Numbered from the stretch's first letter, positions 1-7,770 are shown. The stretch: 10,086 bases of DNA from Porogramme epimiltina (GCA_900155495.1 FTLJ01000812.1:1-10086), one strand, 5' to 3'. Made by a program: numbers and translations. The notes: generated by a model not told the origin, from the sequence alone.

Positions 1-720
1 GGCGGCGGCGGGCGGGCGTTCGCGGGCGGGCTGGGGCTGCGCCGCCCTGTTGCGGGCGTGTATATCCGGCGCGACGTCGAGGACGAGGCGGCGGAGGTCG
101 TGGACATCTCGATGGGCGAGGAGGACGGTGTGGGTGCAGAGGGGGCTACGGGCGAGAGCGAGAAGGCGACATCGATGGCGGTGGACACTCCCCCGACGAG
201 CATCGCGTCCCCCATGTCAGCCGCGCCTTCTGCAATGTCCCAGGAGGCTCCAGGGAAGGAGCGCCGGGCGTCGCGCAAGGTGCAGCAAGACCCTAAGCCC
301 TCGGCTAGCCGCACGAAGACCGCCGTGAGGCTGAAGATCCCTGTGAAGCCCAAAGCCGAGCCCGCACCGGAACCAGGAGAGCCTGCCGAGCCGCCTCGTG
401 GCAAGGACGGCAAGCCCAAGTCGGAAACGTACAAACAGGCGTGGTCCGTGTCCGAGCAGCACCTGCTCGAGCGGCTCCTGGAGGAGATCCCGGAGGGCGA
501 GAAAAACAGGTACGGATGCCTCCCGGTGCGCTCATCGATGGTCTGTCGCTGACGCCGTGGGGACGACAGATGGGCCAAGATCTCGAAAGCCATGAACGGG
601 CGGCGAACGGCACGCCAAGTGGCGAGCCGTGTGCAGAAGTACTATGAAAAGCTGAAGCGGTTCGGGATCGAAGTGGGGGGCAGCAAGCCGGGCGCGGCAG
701 GGGGAGGCAGCGGTGGCTGA
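1..720 (+). CDS. Myb/SANT-domain protein, ZZZ3-like (5' partial)
   Basis: Likely nuclear DNA- or chromatin-binding protein; its 5' end lies outside the window. The frame is open from base 1. Exons are <1-509 and 570-720, with a 60-bp GT-AG intron at 510-569 that restores the frame across an Arg codon. The visible 219 residues start with an acidic, Ser/Pro/Ala-rich low-complexity region and a basic patch (about residues 85-145). A single Myb/SANT repeat follows, starting KQAWSVSEQ, with the hydrophobic positions W148, W171 and Y194/Y195. The second half of the repeat (RWAKISKAM, then RTARQVASRVQKYYEKL) strongly resembles the Myb repeat of animal ZZZ3, a subunit of the ATAC acetyltransferase complex. 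ZZZ3 carries a ZZ zinc finger after this repeat; here the protein stops about 20 residues after it, in a Gly-rich tail. The domain call is firm. Orthology and any complex membership are inferences. Confidence 0.85.
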
Positions 721-1116
721 GAGGTGCGGCGGGTGGACATAGTTAGCAGAGCATACCCTGGCGACGCGCGCATACCCCTGTGCCTTGTACAATTACCAGT
801 AGAGGGCGGTTCTGATGTATCTATAGCGTTTCTCCGCCGTGGGGTGCAGCGAGCGCGCCGCCGACGATGGGCCGCACGCGGGCGCAGCCCGGCGAGCGAC
901 GCGGCGGAGGCAGTCGTGTGGCGATCATCTGACCCGATCACGATTCCGGTTCTCTTCACGCGCCGCACGTCCCAGCCCTCGCCCGGCACTGCAACCCACC
1001 CAGTCCCACCCCGTCGCCCCTCTGCCACCACATCCCCCCGCCCCGCCCGGTCTCTCTTTCCTCGCACGCGCCCCGCCCAGCCGCCTCTCGTTAGCCCGCA
1101 CGCCCCGCCGCACGCC
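721..1116 (+). promoter_or_regulatory. Intergenic region and probable PBDC1 promoter/leader
   Basis: This 396-bp gap separates two genes on the same strand. The first 100-130 bp should hold the 3' UTR of the Myb gene; no clear polyadenylation signal was seen. From about 950 to 1116 the + strand is strongly pyrimidine-rich, dominated by C, with no TATA box close to the ATG. That is typical of promoters and leaders of constitutively expressed fungal genes. The exact transcription start cannot be placed. Confidence 0.4.
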
Positions 1117-2351
1117 ATGGCCAAGCAGTTCGACCCGAACAACGCGCAGAATCTCGTCGAGGTGCGCACGTCCGAGGCCCCCGAGCGTGTGATCCGCCCG
1201 CCGTGCTCACCCGCTCCGCGCCCCCCGCCGCCCCGCAGATCGAGAAACAGTGAGTGCGAGAACGTGTCGTTCGCCCGCCCTTGTCCGTTCGTCGTCGCTG
1301 AGCGCGGGCCCCCACCAAAAAAAGGTTCGCCGTCAAGGCCGTCGAGCACGCCCAGGTGTGTCTGGCCTCCGTCCGTCCATGCCCTGCTCTCGTTCTGCGT
1401 TCTCACGTCCGGGGTTCTCTGCGTTGTTGCGGTTTGCGGTTTGGCGGGTAGACGTACTGGAACTTGCTTGAGAAGGTGGCCCCGCGCGACCTCAAGCTCA
1501 CCAAGTGCGTGCGGTCCCGTCTAAGGCGCGGGCCTATACCGACTAACTTTTTCTACACTCCGCTCTGCACCCATTCCCCCCGTCTCTTCCTCGCGCCCAC
1601 CTCTCCTCAACCCCTTGTACATGCGTGAAAACGCAGGATCGACGATGAGATCTTCGAGGACGCGATGACGACGTTCCCCGAGCTCTCGGAGAACGAGCAC
1701 GCAAAGGTCACCAAGCTCGACGAGGAGTGGATGAAGAGCGAGTCCGGCAAGACGCGCTGGAGAGACTTCATCCAGCGGTGAGCACCCCCCTTCTCACCTC
1801 CCTCCTGCCCCCGCGCGCGGAGCCTGACGCGGGCCAGGTACGAGAAGAAGGTGAAGGACTACAACTTTGGCTCCCTCATCCGCACGGACGCGCGCGAGGA
1901 GTACAGCGAGACGAACACGATCTTCGTCACGCGAATACAGGTGCGCTCTCCCCCCCCTGCCCCTCTCCCTCGCTCTGCCCGCCATAGAGCGCGGCCTCCC
2001 CGCACCGCACGGGCTGACCGCTGTCGTCTCCCGTTGCCGTCACCCCCATCACCGCCCCTCGCGCGCGCCTGCCCCGCCTTGCCGCCGACCCGCATCACAC
2101 TCCTGGATGCACACGCACGCACACGCGCCCCGGTCAAACGCCCGCCCACGTTCGTCTGTCGGCCCGTCCGCCCGCCCGCCCGACACCGCGCGCGCGTGCA
2201 GTTTTACGTGTTCGAGATCGCGCGCAACCGCCTCGGGCTGAACGACCGGGCGCACGAGATCGCGAAGGAGGAGGCGGCGAAGGACAAGGAGAAGGCCGAG
2301 AAGGAGAAGGCGCGTGCGGAGCGCGAGAAGTCGAAGAAGAAAAGGAACTGA
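1117..2351 (+). CDS. PBDC1: PBDC1/Ypl225w family protein (eEF1A chaperone Chp1)
   Basis: Homologue of human PBDC1 and yeast Ypl225w/Chp1, a small cytosolic chaperone that helps fold newly made translation elongation factor eEF1A. The model has seven exons: 1117-1161, 1239-1249, 1325-1355, 1452-1504, 1637-1777, 1838-1940 and 2202-2351. All introns are GT-AG (77, 75, 96, 132, 60 and 261 bp). The product is 177 aa. Family signatures occur in order: FAVKAVEHAQTYWNLLEKV, LKLTKIDDEIFEDA, DEEWMKSESGKTRWRDF, DYNFGSLIRTDAREEYSETN, then TIFVTRIQFYVFEIARNR. The tail is Lys/Glu-rich (about residues 140-177) and likely forms a charged helix. The length is near that of the yeast protein; the human protein has a longer charged tail. 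The ATG is preceded by CACGCC and begins MAKQFDPNNAQNLVE, which suits the family. Exon 2 is an 11-nt microexon that gene finders are likely to miss. No signal peptide or membrane segment is visible. Confidence 0.93.
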
Positions 2352-2668
2352 GCCGCCCGCCCGCTCGCCACCCCCGCCACTCCCTCCGCAGCAGCAGCTG
2401 CGTGTTGTCGGAAGGCGACGGCGGGAGGGTGATCCCGCCGGCCGCTCGCCGTGCGGGGGTGGGTATGGACGAAGCTCGGGTGTATTGAATACGGTGTAAC
2501 GCGGAATGGGATGTATTGTGCAGACGACGTTGCAGAACGCTGCGTCTATCTTTCCCGCGTGCATGCGACACGATATCCGCGCGCGTTCTTCGACTTCCCG
2601 ACTAAGGCGTTTTCACTCCTTCCTGATGATATCGGTTTGACGGAAGCGTCTTCTCATTGGAGAGTGGG

Positions 2669-2676
2669 TCACGTGA
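2669..2676. promoter_or_regulatory. TCACGTGA palindromic E-box
   Basis: A perfect 8-bp palindrome of the type bound by bHLH regulators (Cbf1/Pho4 class in yeast). It lies about 250 bp upstream of the weak gene candidate at 2924 and about 320 bp downstream of the PBDC1 stop. A single 8-mer can occur by chance, so function is only a possibility. Confidence 0.25.
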
Positions 2677-2740
2677 TATTAGCGCTCTGAGGCAAAATGA
2701 GGAAGTCAAATAATTCGACACTTCACGATGACTTTGACCA

Positions 2741-2756
2741 CACACTTTGAAGTGTG
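2741..2756. repeat. Short perfect inverted repeat, CACACTT-TG-AAGTGTG
   Basis: Two 7-bp arms are separated by 2 bp. A related ACTTC/GAAGT relation also exists with sequence about 30 bp to the left (around 2720). It sits about 35 bp upstream of a TTTAAAA box (2789-2795). It could be a dimeric factor site for the weak gene candidate downstream. Confidence 0.3.
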
Positions 2757-2923
2757 CCTGTTGCTTCCGCACAACTAACTCACTAGGTTTAAAAGCAGAA
2801 AGCTACTTCTTTGATAGCCTTTCATCTCTCTGTGTGTCACCACTACAACGCCAACACAGAGAGGCTTTTGTGGTGACTGCCTCTCGGACGCTTTGGCCTA
2901 GGATTTCAGGACAATAACTCGCG

Positions 2924-3294
2924 ATGGGAGACGACTTGTCGGCAGCTTTGAGCTTTGCTTACCTGCGCGTTATTCTTGTGTCTGTATCGAAAAGGTTTCC
3001 CCGCTTATTTCTCCACCAATGCACCATTGAATCCTTTCAACTCAAGGTCTTAGACGATGCCAGCCCCCCATGGACACGACGAGTGAACGCCCAGGTACTT
3101 CTCTTCGGCTATCCTATATGCGCTTTCGCTTACGGCCCTTCCTTCAGCACGTTGTTTCTTCGTGCTGGGGCCCAGCGTTAGCCTTCCCGACAATTGGTGG
3201 TCAAGCAATAAGCGCGCATGTTCGTGCTGGCCGTTCCACTTTGGGGCTGTGCGAACTCGGGAGAACAGTGCCCTCCCACCCACTGCCCCTCTAA
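2924..3294 (+). CDS. Weak candidate: small spliced hypothetical gene
   Basis: An ATG at 2924 opens a frame to 3094. A plausible 53-bp intron (3095-3147) follows, with donor GTACTT, a CTTAC branch-like site about 16 nt before the end and acceptor TTCAG. Reading then continues to a TAA at 3292-3294, for 105 aa. A TTTAAAA box lies 135 bp upstream of the ATG. The product has a hydrophobic stretch near residues 6-22 and no recognised domain. The protein matches no family I know, base composition is not typical of the neighbouring genes, and the intron is the main support. It may equally be non-coding or decayed sequence. Confidence 0.15.
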
Positions 3295-3987
3295 ACTCGG
3301 GAGCGCCTGTCTCTTCCCCGTACCACCACCATCGAATCCCCTTTTAACCCCCCAGTGGCTCACGTCCCTCGCTCTACTCCAATGTCGTTTCCTCTTCCAG
3401 TCTCTTCGCTACCTTCCATCCACCCCATTGGGCCTTAGACCAATATAAGGGCCTCACGCCACACTACTAACCACGACTGAGTCACATAATAGGGCTTTAT
3501 TCTAAATGCTTGGGTGCATTGCGTCGCCAGTGACCACCATGGGTCCCCACCGCACGTGTGGACATACCATGTGTGCCGAACAACCTCGCTTGCATGAGCT
3601 GCACCCGCAATCTTGGTTAGCGTTATCGACCTTGTCAAACCCCCATCAACGCCCCACCTGCACAACCAACCAGGCGGGCCATTATACTCTGCACGTCGGC
3701 GCCCTAAGCCCATCACCACCGTGCGCCACTGGGGTGGGGTGGTTGAGGCAGGATCGTCGCGGCTGGTTTAGGTGCGCCTTCACATACGCTCCTTTGTCCC
3801 GCCCCCGCGCGCGCGACGCCGGACAACAGTGAAACGCCACGGGGCGGGCGTGGCATCCAGGGCACGTTGCTACCGAATGCCCGCGGGTCTGCCGGCGCCG
3901 GCGACTATGCGTACTAGCGGGGGGCCGGGGGCCCTCGACGCCCCGGAGTGGCATGCCCACCCGCGGAAGACCAAGCCAGACTCGGGC

Positions 3988-4007
3988 GTCGCCGCCGCCG
4001 CCGCCGC
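3988..4007. repeat. GCC trinucleotide microsatellite
   Basis: Six uninterrupted GCC units follow GGCGTC, in GC-rich intergenic DNA just before the array. It is probably length-variable between strains. Confidence 0.8.
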
Positions 4008-4224
4008 AGAGTGCTATGTCGCGGGCGTTCACGTCCGCAGGGCCACACCACACCCACACCACACCCGCGCGAAACAAGGAGGAGGGCGGCTGCGAAAGCG
4101 GGGCCGATCTGGCCCATCGCCTGGCAAAGGGGGAGCGATGAGGGCGATAGGGGCGGCCGGCGCGGGGGGCAGCGCGCGGTTCCCTGCGGGCGACGACGCG
4201 TCACCCAAAGCCCCTGTCCGCCCG

Positions 4225-4240
4225 GCTATTATTCGACGAA
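4225..4240. promoter_or_regulatory. Dyad element, copy A (GCTATTATTCGACGAA)
   Basis: An identical 16-mer is present at 7522-7537 and 9762-9777. Here the symmetric part is TATTCG-A-CGAATA, with 6-bp arms. It lies about 395 bp upstream of the TATA box. It is probably a binding site for a dimeric regulator; the factor is unknown. Confidence 0.5.
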
Positions 4241-4509
4241 TATGGGCAGGCGTGGGACCGTGCCGCGCCGTCGCGCGCGCGGGGAAGGTCCGTGGGAGGC
4301 GGGTGGGGCGGGGCCGCCGCGCGGGCCATGGCGACCTTGTGCGCCGCATGCGAGGGCACCACGACACGCGACGCGACGTGCGCAAATGTCGCGCGTTGTT
4401 CGAGGGGGGCAGGCGCGCGCCGCGGCGGGGCGGGAGGGCGGGATGTGGGCGGGTGTTTGGTCGTATTTGGCGCGGTGGGCGGGCCTTTGGTGGGAGCCAA
4501 ACAATTTCC

Positions 4510-4535
4510 ATTGGAGGCAGTTCGCAATCGGTCTG
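4510..4535 (-). promoter_or_regulatory. Inverted CCAAT box and conserved 18-mer, copy A
   Basis: ATTGG at 4510-4514 is a CCAAT box read on the minus strand. It is followed by CAGTTCGCAATCGGTCTG (4518-4535). The stretch 4507-4547 differs from the equivalent in block B by one base by eye. CCAAT boxes are bound by the HAP/NF-Y complex in fungi. It sits 110 bp upstream of the TATA box. Confidence 0.5.
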
Positions 4536-4619
4536 CGGCCTTGGTGTTTGCTTTATGCTCGTCGCCGCGCGCAAGCGCACAAAACCGGCGCAAGGCCATG
4601 TCGGCCCTCCTTGCCTTCC

Positions 4620-4626
4620 TATATAA
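4620..4626 (+). promoter_or_regulatory. TATA box of paralog A (TATATAA)
   Basis: TATATAA lies 151 bp upstream of the ATG at 4771. It occupies the same place as TATAAAA in block B, and both follow a conserved AAGGCCATG and TCCTTGC segment. Confidence 0.7.
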
Positions 4627-4770
4627 CGCACGCTCAGCACCGGGGTCGCTCTCCATCCCCCATCCTCGCCTCAGAGCCCGCCCGCGCACCCCCAGCCACT
4701 CCAGCCACCACCCGCACGCGCGCCCGCCTCCCAGGCCACCCCCACCCCCGTGACCACCTACTCCCGGTCC

Positions 4771-6240
4771 ATGGTTGCTGTCAAGCCCAACTCGCCCAAG
4801 GAACGCGCGTGGAACACCCCCGGCAAAGTAGACCGCTTCACGAATCCGCGCAGACTCTGGCAGTCGGTCAAGTTTCGCGCTCGCAAGCCGAAGCCCAGAA
4901 ACCGCATCAATTATATGCTACACCCCTACACCCGCGACGCGCTCATGCAGGTCCAAACCCACCCCATCTCCCTCGGCTACCCGCCCATCTCCCTTTACCC
5001 CCTCGTCGATCCCCCCTCTAATTGGCGCAGCCTCCCCAGGACCCTCGAGATCCCGGAGCTACCTGAGGTCGATCCGGAGAACGTCTGGGCGGCGCACCCG
5101 CCATACAAGGGCATCCCCCCGGATCACATCCGCATCATCTGGCCCACTCTGGGCATTAAGTGAGTCTTTTTCCTCCCCGCGCGCAACCATCCTCTCATCC
5201 GATGCGCCCTTTCCTCCCCTCCCCGTCATCCGCACCCCTCGCCCGTCGCACACCCCATACGTGCGCGCGCGCGCGCCTCCGCCAGGGCCCTGGGGATGTT
5301 CCACACGCTCTGTGTCGATCCGCCCAAGACGGCGTTGCCTGCGACGCACAACGTGATCATGAAAGACCTCGGCCTCACGACGTGCTCCACGCACATCTTT
5401 GGCGTCTTCGAGCCCGCGCCCACCGAGCGCTGGGGCACGAACCCCGTCGAGCGCCAGCGCCGCCAGATGCCCTTCAAGCGCGAGGTCGGGCTCTTCCCGA
5501 CCAACGCCGTCATCTGGGCCGCGCACTGCGCGCGGCTGCCGCGCATCAGCCCCGCCGCGGTGCCGATGAAGCTCGTGCGCGAGCCGAGCGAGACGCAGGC
5601 GGCGGCGACGGTGTGCAAGCTGCCCGTCGTGCCGCTGCGCATGCCGCACCCGCCCAAGTTCTACGCGCTGCAGGTGTACGTGTACACGCGCAGCCCGAGC
5701 ATGCTCCTCAAGCAGCTCTTCCTCTTCCCGCGCCTCGACTACGCGGAGCACTCCCCGATCGCGGCCGCGATGAACGACCGCGCCGCGGAGCCGCTCGTCG
5801 CCGCGCTCGTCAAGTACTACGACATGCCGACGCTGCTGTGCCTCGCGCGCGACGTGATGGGCACGCGCGACAACATGGAGGTGCTTGGTATGGTTGAGCG
5901 CCCCGCGTGGGACGCTGTCCTGTTCGCGTGGGACGTCGTCATGCAGGCGCTCGAGCGGCGCGAGGCTCAGGACGGCATCGCGGCCCCCGTCCCTGTCGTC
6001 GTCGATACCATAGTCGTTGATGAAGAGCTCCTCGACGATGTTGATAAAGAGCTCCTCAAGCTCCTCAACGATGAGACGGACGCGGAGACAGAGACGGAGA
6101 CGGCGGTAGACACCGAGACAGAGCCGGAGCCGGAGACGGCGGTAGACACCGAGACAGAGACGGAGGACGAGATGGCGACGGAGATCGAGGTCGACTCTGA
6201 CGAGGACACCGCGTACGAGGCCGAAGTCATCATCAACTAG
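4771..6240 (+). CDS. Paralog A: unassigned basidiomycete protein, possibly Clp1-like
   Basis: Two exons, 4771-5159 and 5286-6240, with a 126-bp GT-AG intron; 447 aa. The ATG is the first after the TATA box and keeps the frame. The N-terminus is basic and Pro-rich, with an NLS-like RARKPKPRNR (residues 36-45). PELPEVDPENVWAAH precedes the intron. The core (about 131-360) carries MKDLGL, LFPTNA, IWAAHCARLPR, PMKLVRE, LPVVP, HPPKFYA and RPAWDAVLFAWDV, all kept in paralog B. The tail (about 372-447) is strongly acidic and contains two 12-residue repeats beginning ETAVDTETE. No signal peptide, membrane segment or known catalytic motif is visible. The segment with LPVVP and HPPKF loosely recalls Clp1, the Coprinopsis clamp-cell regulator of sexual development, but this is from memory and weak. 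The gene model is good; the function is unknown. Confidence 0.8.
5160..5285 (+). other. Intron of paralog A, with an alternating CG run
   Basis: Donor GTGAGT, acceptor CGCCAG, phase 2. It contains a GTGCGC-type alternating run (5261-5276), which could form Z-DNA and is prone to slippage. The intron of paralog B (8249-8347) sits at the same codon and phase and shares CCGTCGCACACCCCATACG (5243-5261 and 8313-8331). Retention would give an immediate TGA in both genes. Confidence 0.8.
6097..6168 (+). repeat. Two tandem 36-bp coding repeats in the acidic tail
   Basis: Copy 1 is 6097-6132 and copy 2 is 6133-6168, each encoding 12 residues that begin ETAVDTETE. The first 27 nt of both copies are identical. 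Because the unit is a multiple of three, length change keeps the frame. Paralog B has a shorter acidic tail without this repeat. Confidence 0.85.
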
Positions 6241-6520
6241 AGGGCGTATCGTAGCATTCGGCTAATCGCGTTTGTGTTTGTGAGTAGTTTGTCGCCGCGC
6301 CCGCGTGCCCCTCGAGGCCCGAACACGTTGCGCTGACACGTTGCGTTGCAGATGTCCCATGGAACCATGCCTTACAATGTTTATGCGTATCATTACTGTC
6401 TCGCGTTATAGTTGCCCCCATAACCCCAATTGTATCGTTAGCTTACGGGATGTGGTTGTGTTCACACTGCTTCAATATCACATACCTTGTTCTTGCTCGG
6501 CAATACCCATACATTCAGTC
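6241..6520 (+). repeat. Conserved 3' flank, copy A
   Basis: The stretch after the stop codon aligns with 9161-9433 after paralog B. Shared pieces include GGGCGTATCGTAGCA, TTTGTGAGTAGTTTGTC, CCCCTCGAGG, a doubled CACGTTGCG unit (6324-6349), TTTATGCGTATCATTACTGT, ACCCCAATTGTATCGTTAGC and GATGTGGTTGTGTTCACACT. Frames through it are not kept between the two copies, so it is non-coding: the 3' UTR and probably the terminator region. The last 130 bp are about nine-tenths identical by eye. Confidence 0.8.
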
Positions 6521-6584
6521 CCACTCCCCCCGGAATACCAATTACGTGACTTGAAGGTGCCAGATAGACTAGCCTAGCCGTAAG

Positions 6585-7285
6585 GCGCTTATCGTGTGTC
6601 TCCAAACAAGAAGCAAAATTATATAAAGATGTACCTGAGATGGATTCGAATTCACAGACGTTCAATTCACTTGCCAGCTCACACCATCTTAGCCATCCTT
6701 CGTTATGCCTCTGTGTAAGGGCAGTATTACTCCATACTGTCATCCCTCCTCAGACATCATCGGATGCCTTCTTGGCCCGGTCCACACGATCAGCTGGTCC
6801 CCAGCACATGCATACCAGGCCTACCACAGTATCCGAACAGCGACACTTTCGACACCTCGACACCGCTCTTACCCGCATGCTTCCCTGCTGTGCCCGCGCA
6901 CCCTCCTGCACGCTCGTCTTTAGCGTAACCGGAGAGGGTTACATAATGACAAGTTCTAGCATGCCAATCTTAGTCAAATGGGTGCTCCAAAGCGGCAGAA
7001 AGACTAAATCTTCCCGGTCATGCGGGTAATAGTAGCTTATTGTCATTTCAATCAAAGTCTACTACTGATGTTTGAATGGTAGATTGACTCAATAGCTACT
7101 GGCCCCAAGGTCTGTAAAAACTTCCGCAAACATTCTTGATGATCCTGCGTCAAGTATCGCGAAGGCTTCGCGCCGCGGACGTCACGGTGCTCGGCACCGG
7201 CGCTACACGCGTGACCACCGAGCGCGGCGTGCAGGTGTGGGCTACCTCGCAAGTGCAGCGCGCTGCCCGCGGGATCACATCGTGG
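6585..7285. other. Extra intergenic segment between units A and B
   Basis: Between units B and C, the 3' flank is followed almost at once by the next upstream block. Between units A and B about 700 bp of extra sequence lies at the matching place. It is less GC-rich than its surroundings up to about 7140. No transposase, long terminal repeat, terminal inverted repeat or target-site duplication could be shown; a GACTAG lies on both sides (6568-6573 and 7287-7292), which is too little to call. It may be an old insertion in the A-B gap or a deletion in the B-C gap. Confidence 0.45.
7031..7100. repeat. Imperfect inverted repeat (hairpin)
   Basis: AGTAGCT (7031-7037) pairs with AGCTACT (7094-7100). 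ATTG (7039-7042) pairs with CAAT (7090-7093). TCAATC (7048-7053) pairs with GATTGA (7082-7087). There are bulges and a loop of about 16 nt. It lies in the extra intergenic segment and could be the relic of a small inverted-repeat element, or chance in AT-richer DNA. Confidence 0.3.
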
Positions 7286-7521
7286 GGACTAGTATGGCGG
7301 CGCGCAAAGTGGAGGTGGAAGCGCGTGTGTCTAGACGTCGGTGCGCGCGCGCGAGTCCGCGCATCCTTGCTAGTGAGCAAACGAATCGCAGGTAACATGC
7401 AGGCGGGGACTATGAAAGCGGGGCGAATCTGACCATCATTGCCTTGCAAAGGAGACCATAAAGACGATAGGGGCTGTTCCCTTCGCTCGACGACGCGTCA
7501 CGCAAAGCTCCGGTCCGCCCA

Positions 7522-7537
7522 GCTATTATTCGACGAA
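7522..7537. promoter_or_regulatory. Dyad element, copy B
   Basis: Same 16-mer as at 4225 and 9762. The flank differs (AAAAGG), so the symmetric core shrinks to TTCG-A-CGAA. It lies about 335 bp upstream of the TATA box. Confidence 0.45.
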
Positions 7538-7770
7538 AAAGGGCAAGCGTCGGGAACCCGAGCAGGCTACCTCGAGGTGGTCAGAGGCGCTGGGCGCCAA
7601 TCGTACCATAGCGACCTTGTGCGCCGTGTCCGGGAGCACCCCGGCCCGCGTGCGCAAAAGTCGCGCATTGTTTTGCGGGGGCAGGCGTGCGTGGCGGCAG
7701 GGCCTTGAACTGGATGTGGGCGGATGTTTGGCACGGTGGGTGGGCCTTTGGCGGTGACCGAATAGTTTCC

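Larger units (their letters stand above)
2352..4089. other. Long intergenic stretch without a confident gene
   Basis: The first 100-150 bp should be the 3' UTR of the PBDC1 gene. About 2640-3520 is clearly less GC-rich than its surroundings, which often marks intergenic DNA or old decayed insertions in these fungi. From about 3770 the DNA becomes very GC-rich and carries a GCC run and a short CA-rich tract (4043-4065). Open frames here are short, not conserved between strands and not recognisable, apart from one weak spliced candidate listed separately. Part of 3835-4089 may be a diverged extension of the array's upstream block: a shared GCCCGCGGG and a nearby ACTAG occur in it and near 7267-7291. 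Confidence 0.5.
4090..4770 (+). promoter_or_regulatory. Upstream block A: promoter and leader of paralog A
   Basis: This region aligns with two other regions of the window (about 7285-7870 and 9525-10086). Shared landmarks in order are GAAAGC near 4095, GACGCGTCAC near 4194 (block B only), the dyad element (4225-4240), CGACCTTGTGCGCCG at 4330, GGGATGTGGGCGGGTG at 4440, an inverted CCAAT box with its 18-mer (4510-4535), CAAGGCCATG at 4591 and the TATA box (4620-4626). The 145 bp between TATA and ATG are C-rich and contain no upstream ATG. Conservation of spaced blocks in untranslated DNA suggests a shared regulatory programme for the array. Confidence 0.75.

Noticed and set aside
642..1406. 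Minus-strand open frame over the Myb gene end, the gap and PBDC1 exons
   Set aside because: Low-complexity Gly/Arg-rich translation that crosses two well-supported sense genes. No domain is visible.
3478..3484. TGAGTCA, a Gcn4/AP-1 core site
   Set aside because: A single 7-mer is expected by chance in a window of this size, and no gene start lies near it.
3506..3832. Plus-strand frames around 3506-3832, including an ATG in good context at 3539
   Set aside because: No recognisable protein, no supporting introns or conservation, and the frame ends in GC-rich low-complexity sequence.
4201..4689. Minus-strand frames with similar translations in all three upstream blocks (also 7567-7788 and 9885-10067)
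   Set aside because: The likeness comes from DNA homology of the blocks. Frames are broken by different indels, starts and stops are not kept, and the frames run through the TATA and CCAAT elements.
5160..5897. Plus-strand Arg/Ala-rich frame overlapping paralog A exon 2
   Set aside because: It is the same DNA read in another frame. The frame with family conservation between A and B is the one used for the gene.
6305..6577. Open frame in the 3' flank of paralog A
   Set aside because: The equivalent frame is broken in the otherwise very similar flank of paralog B, so the conservation is not at protein level.
6640..6725. tRNA-like TTCGAAT loop near GGATTCGAATTC
   Set aside because: On the minus strand the bases around the loop do not form a T-arm stem (GTGAA against CCATC), and no matching acceptor or anticodon arm was found.
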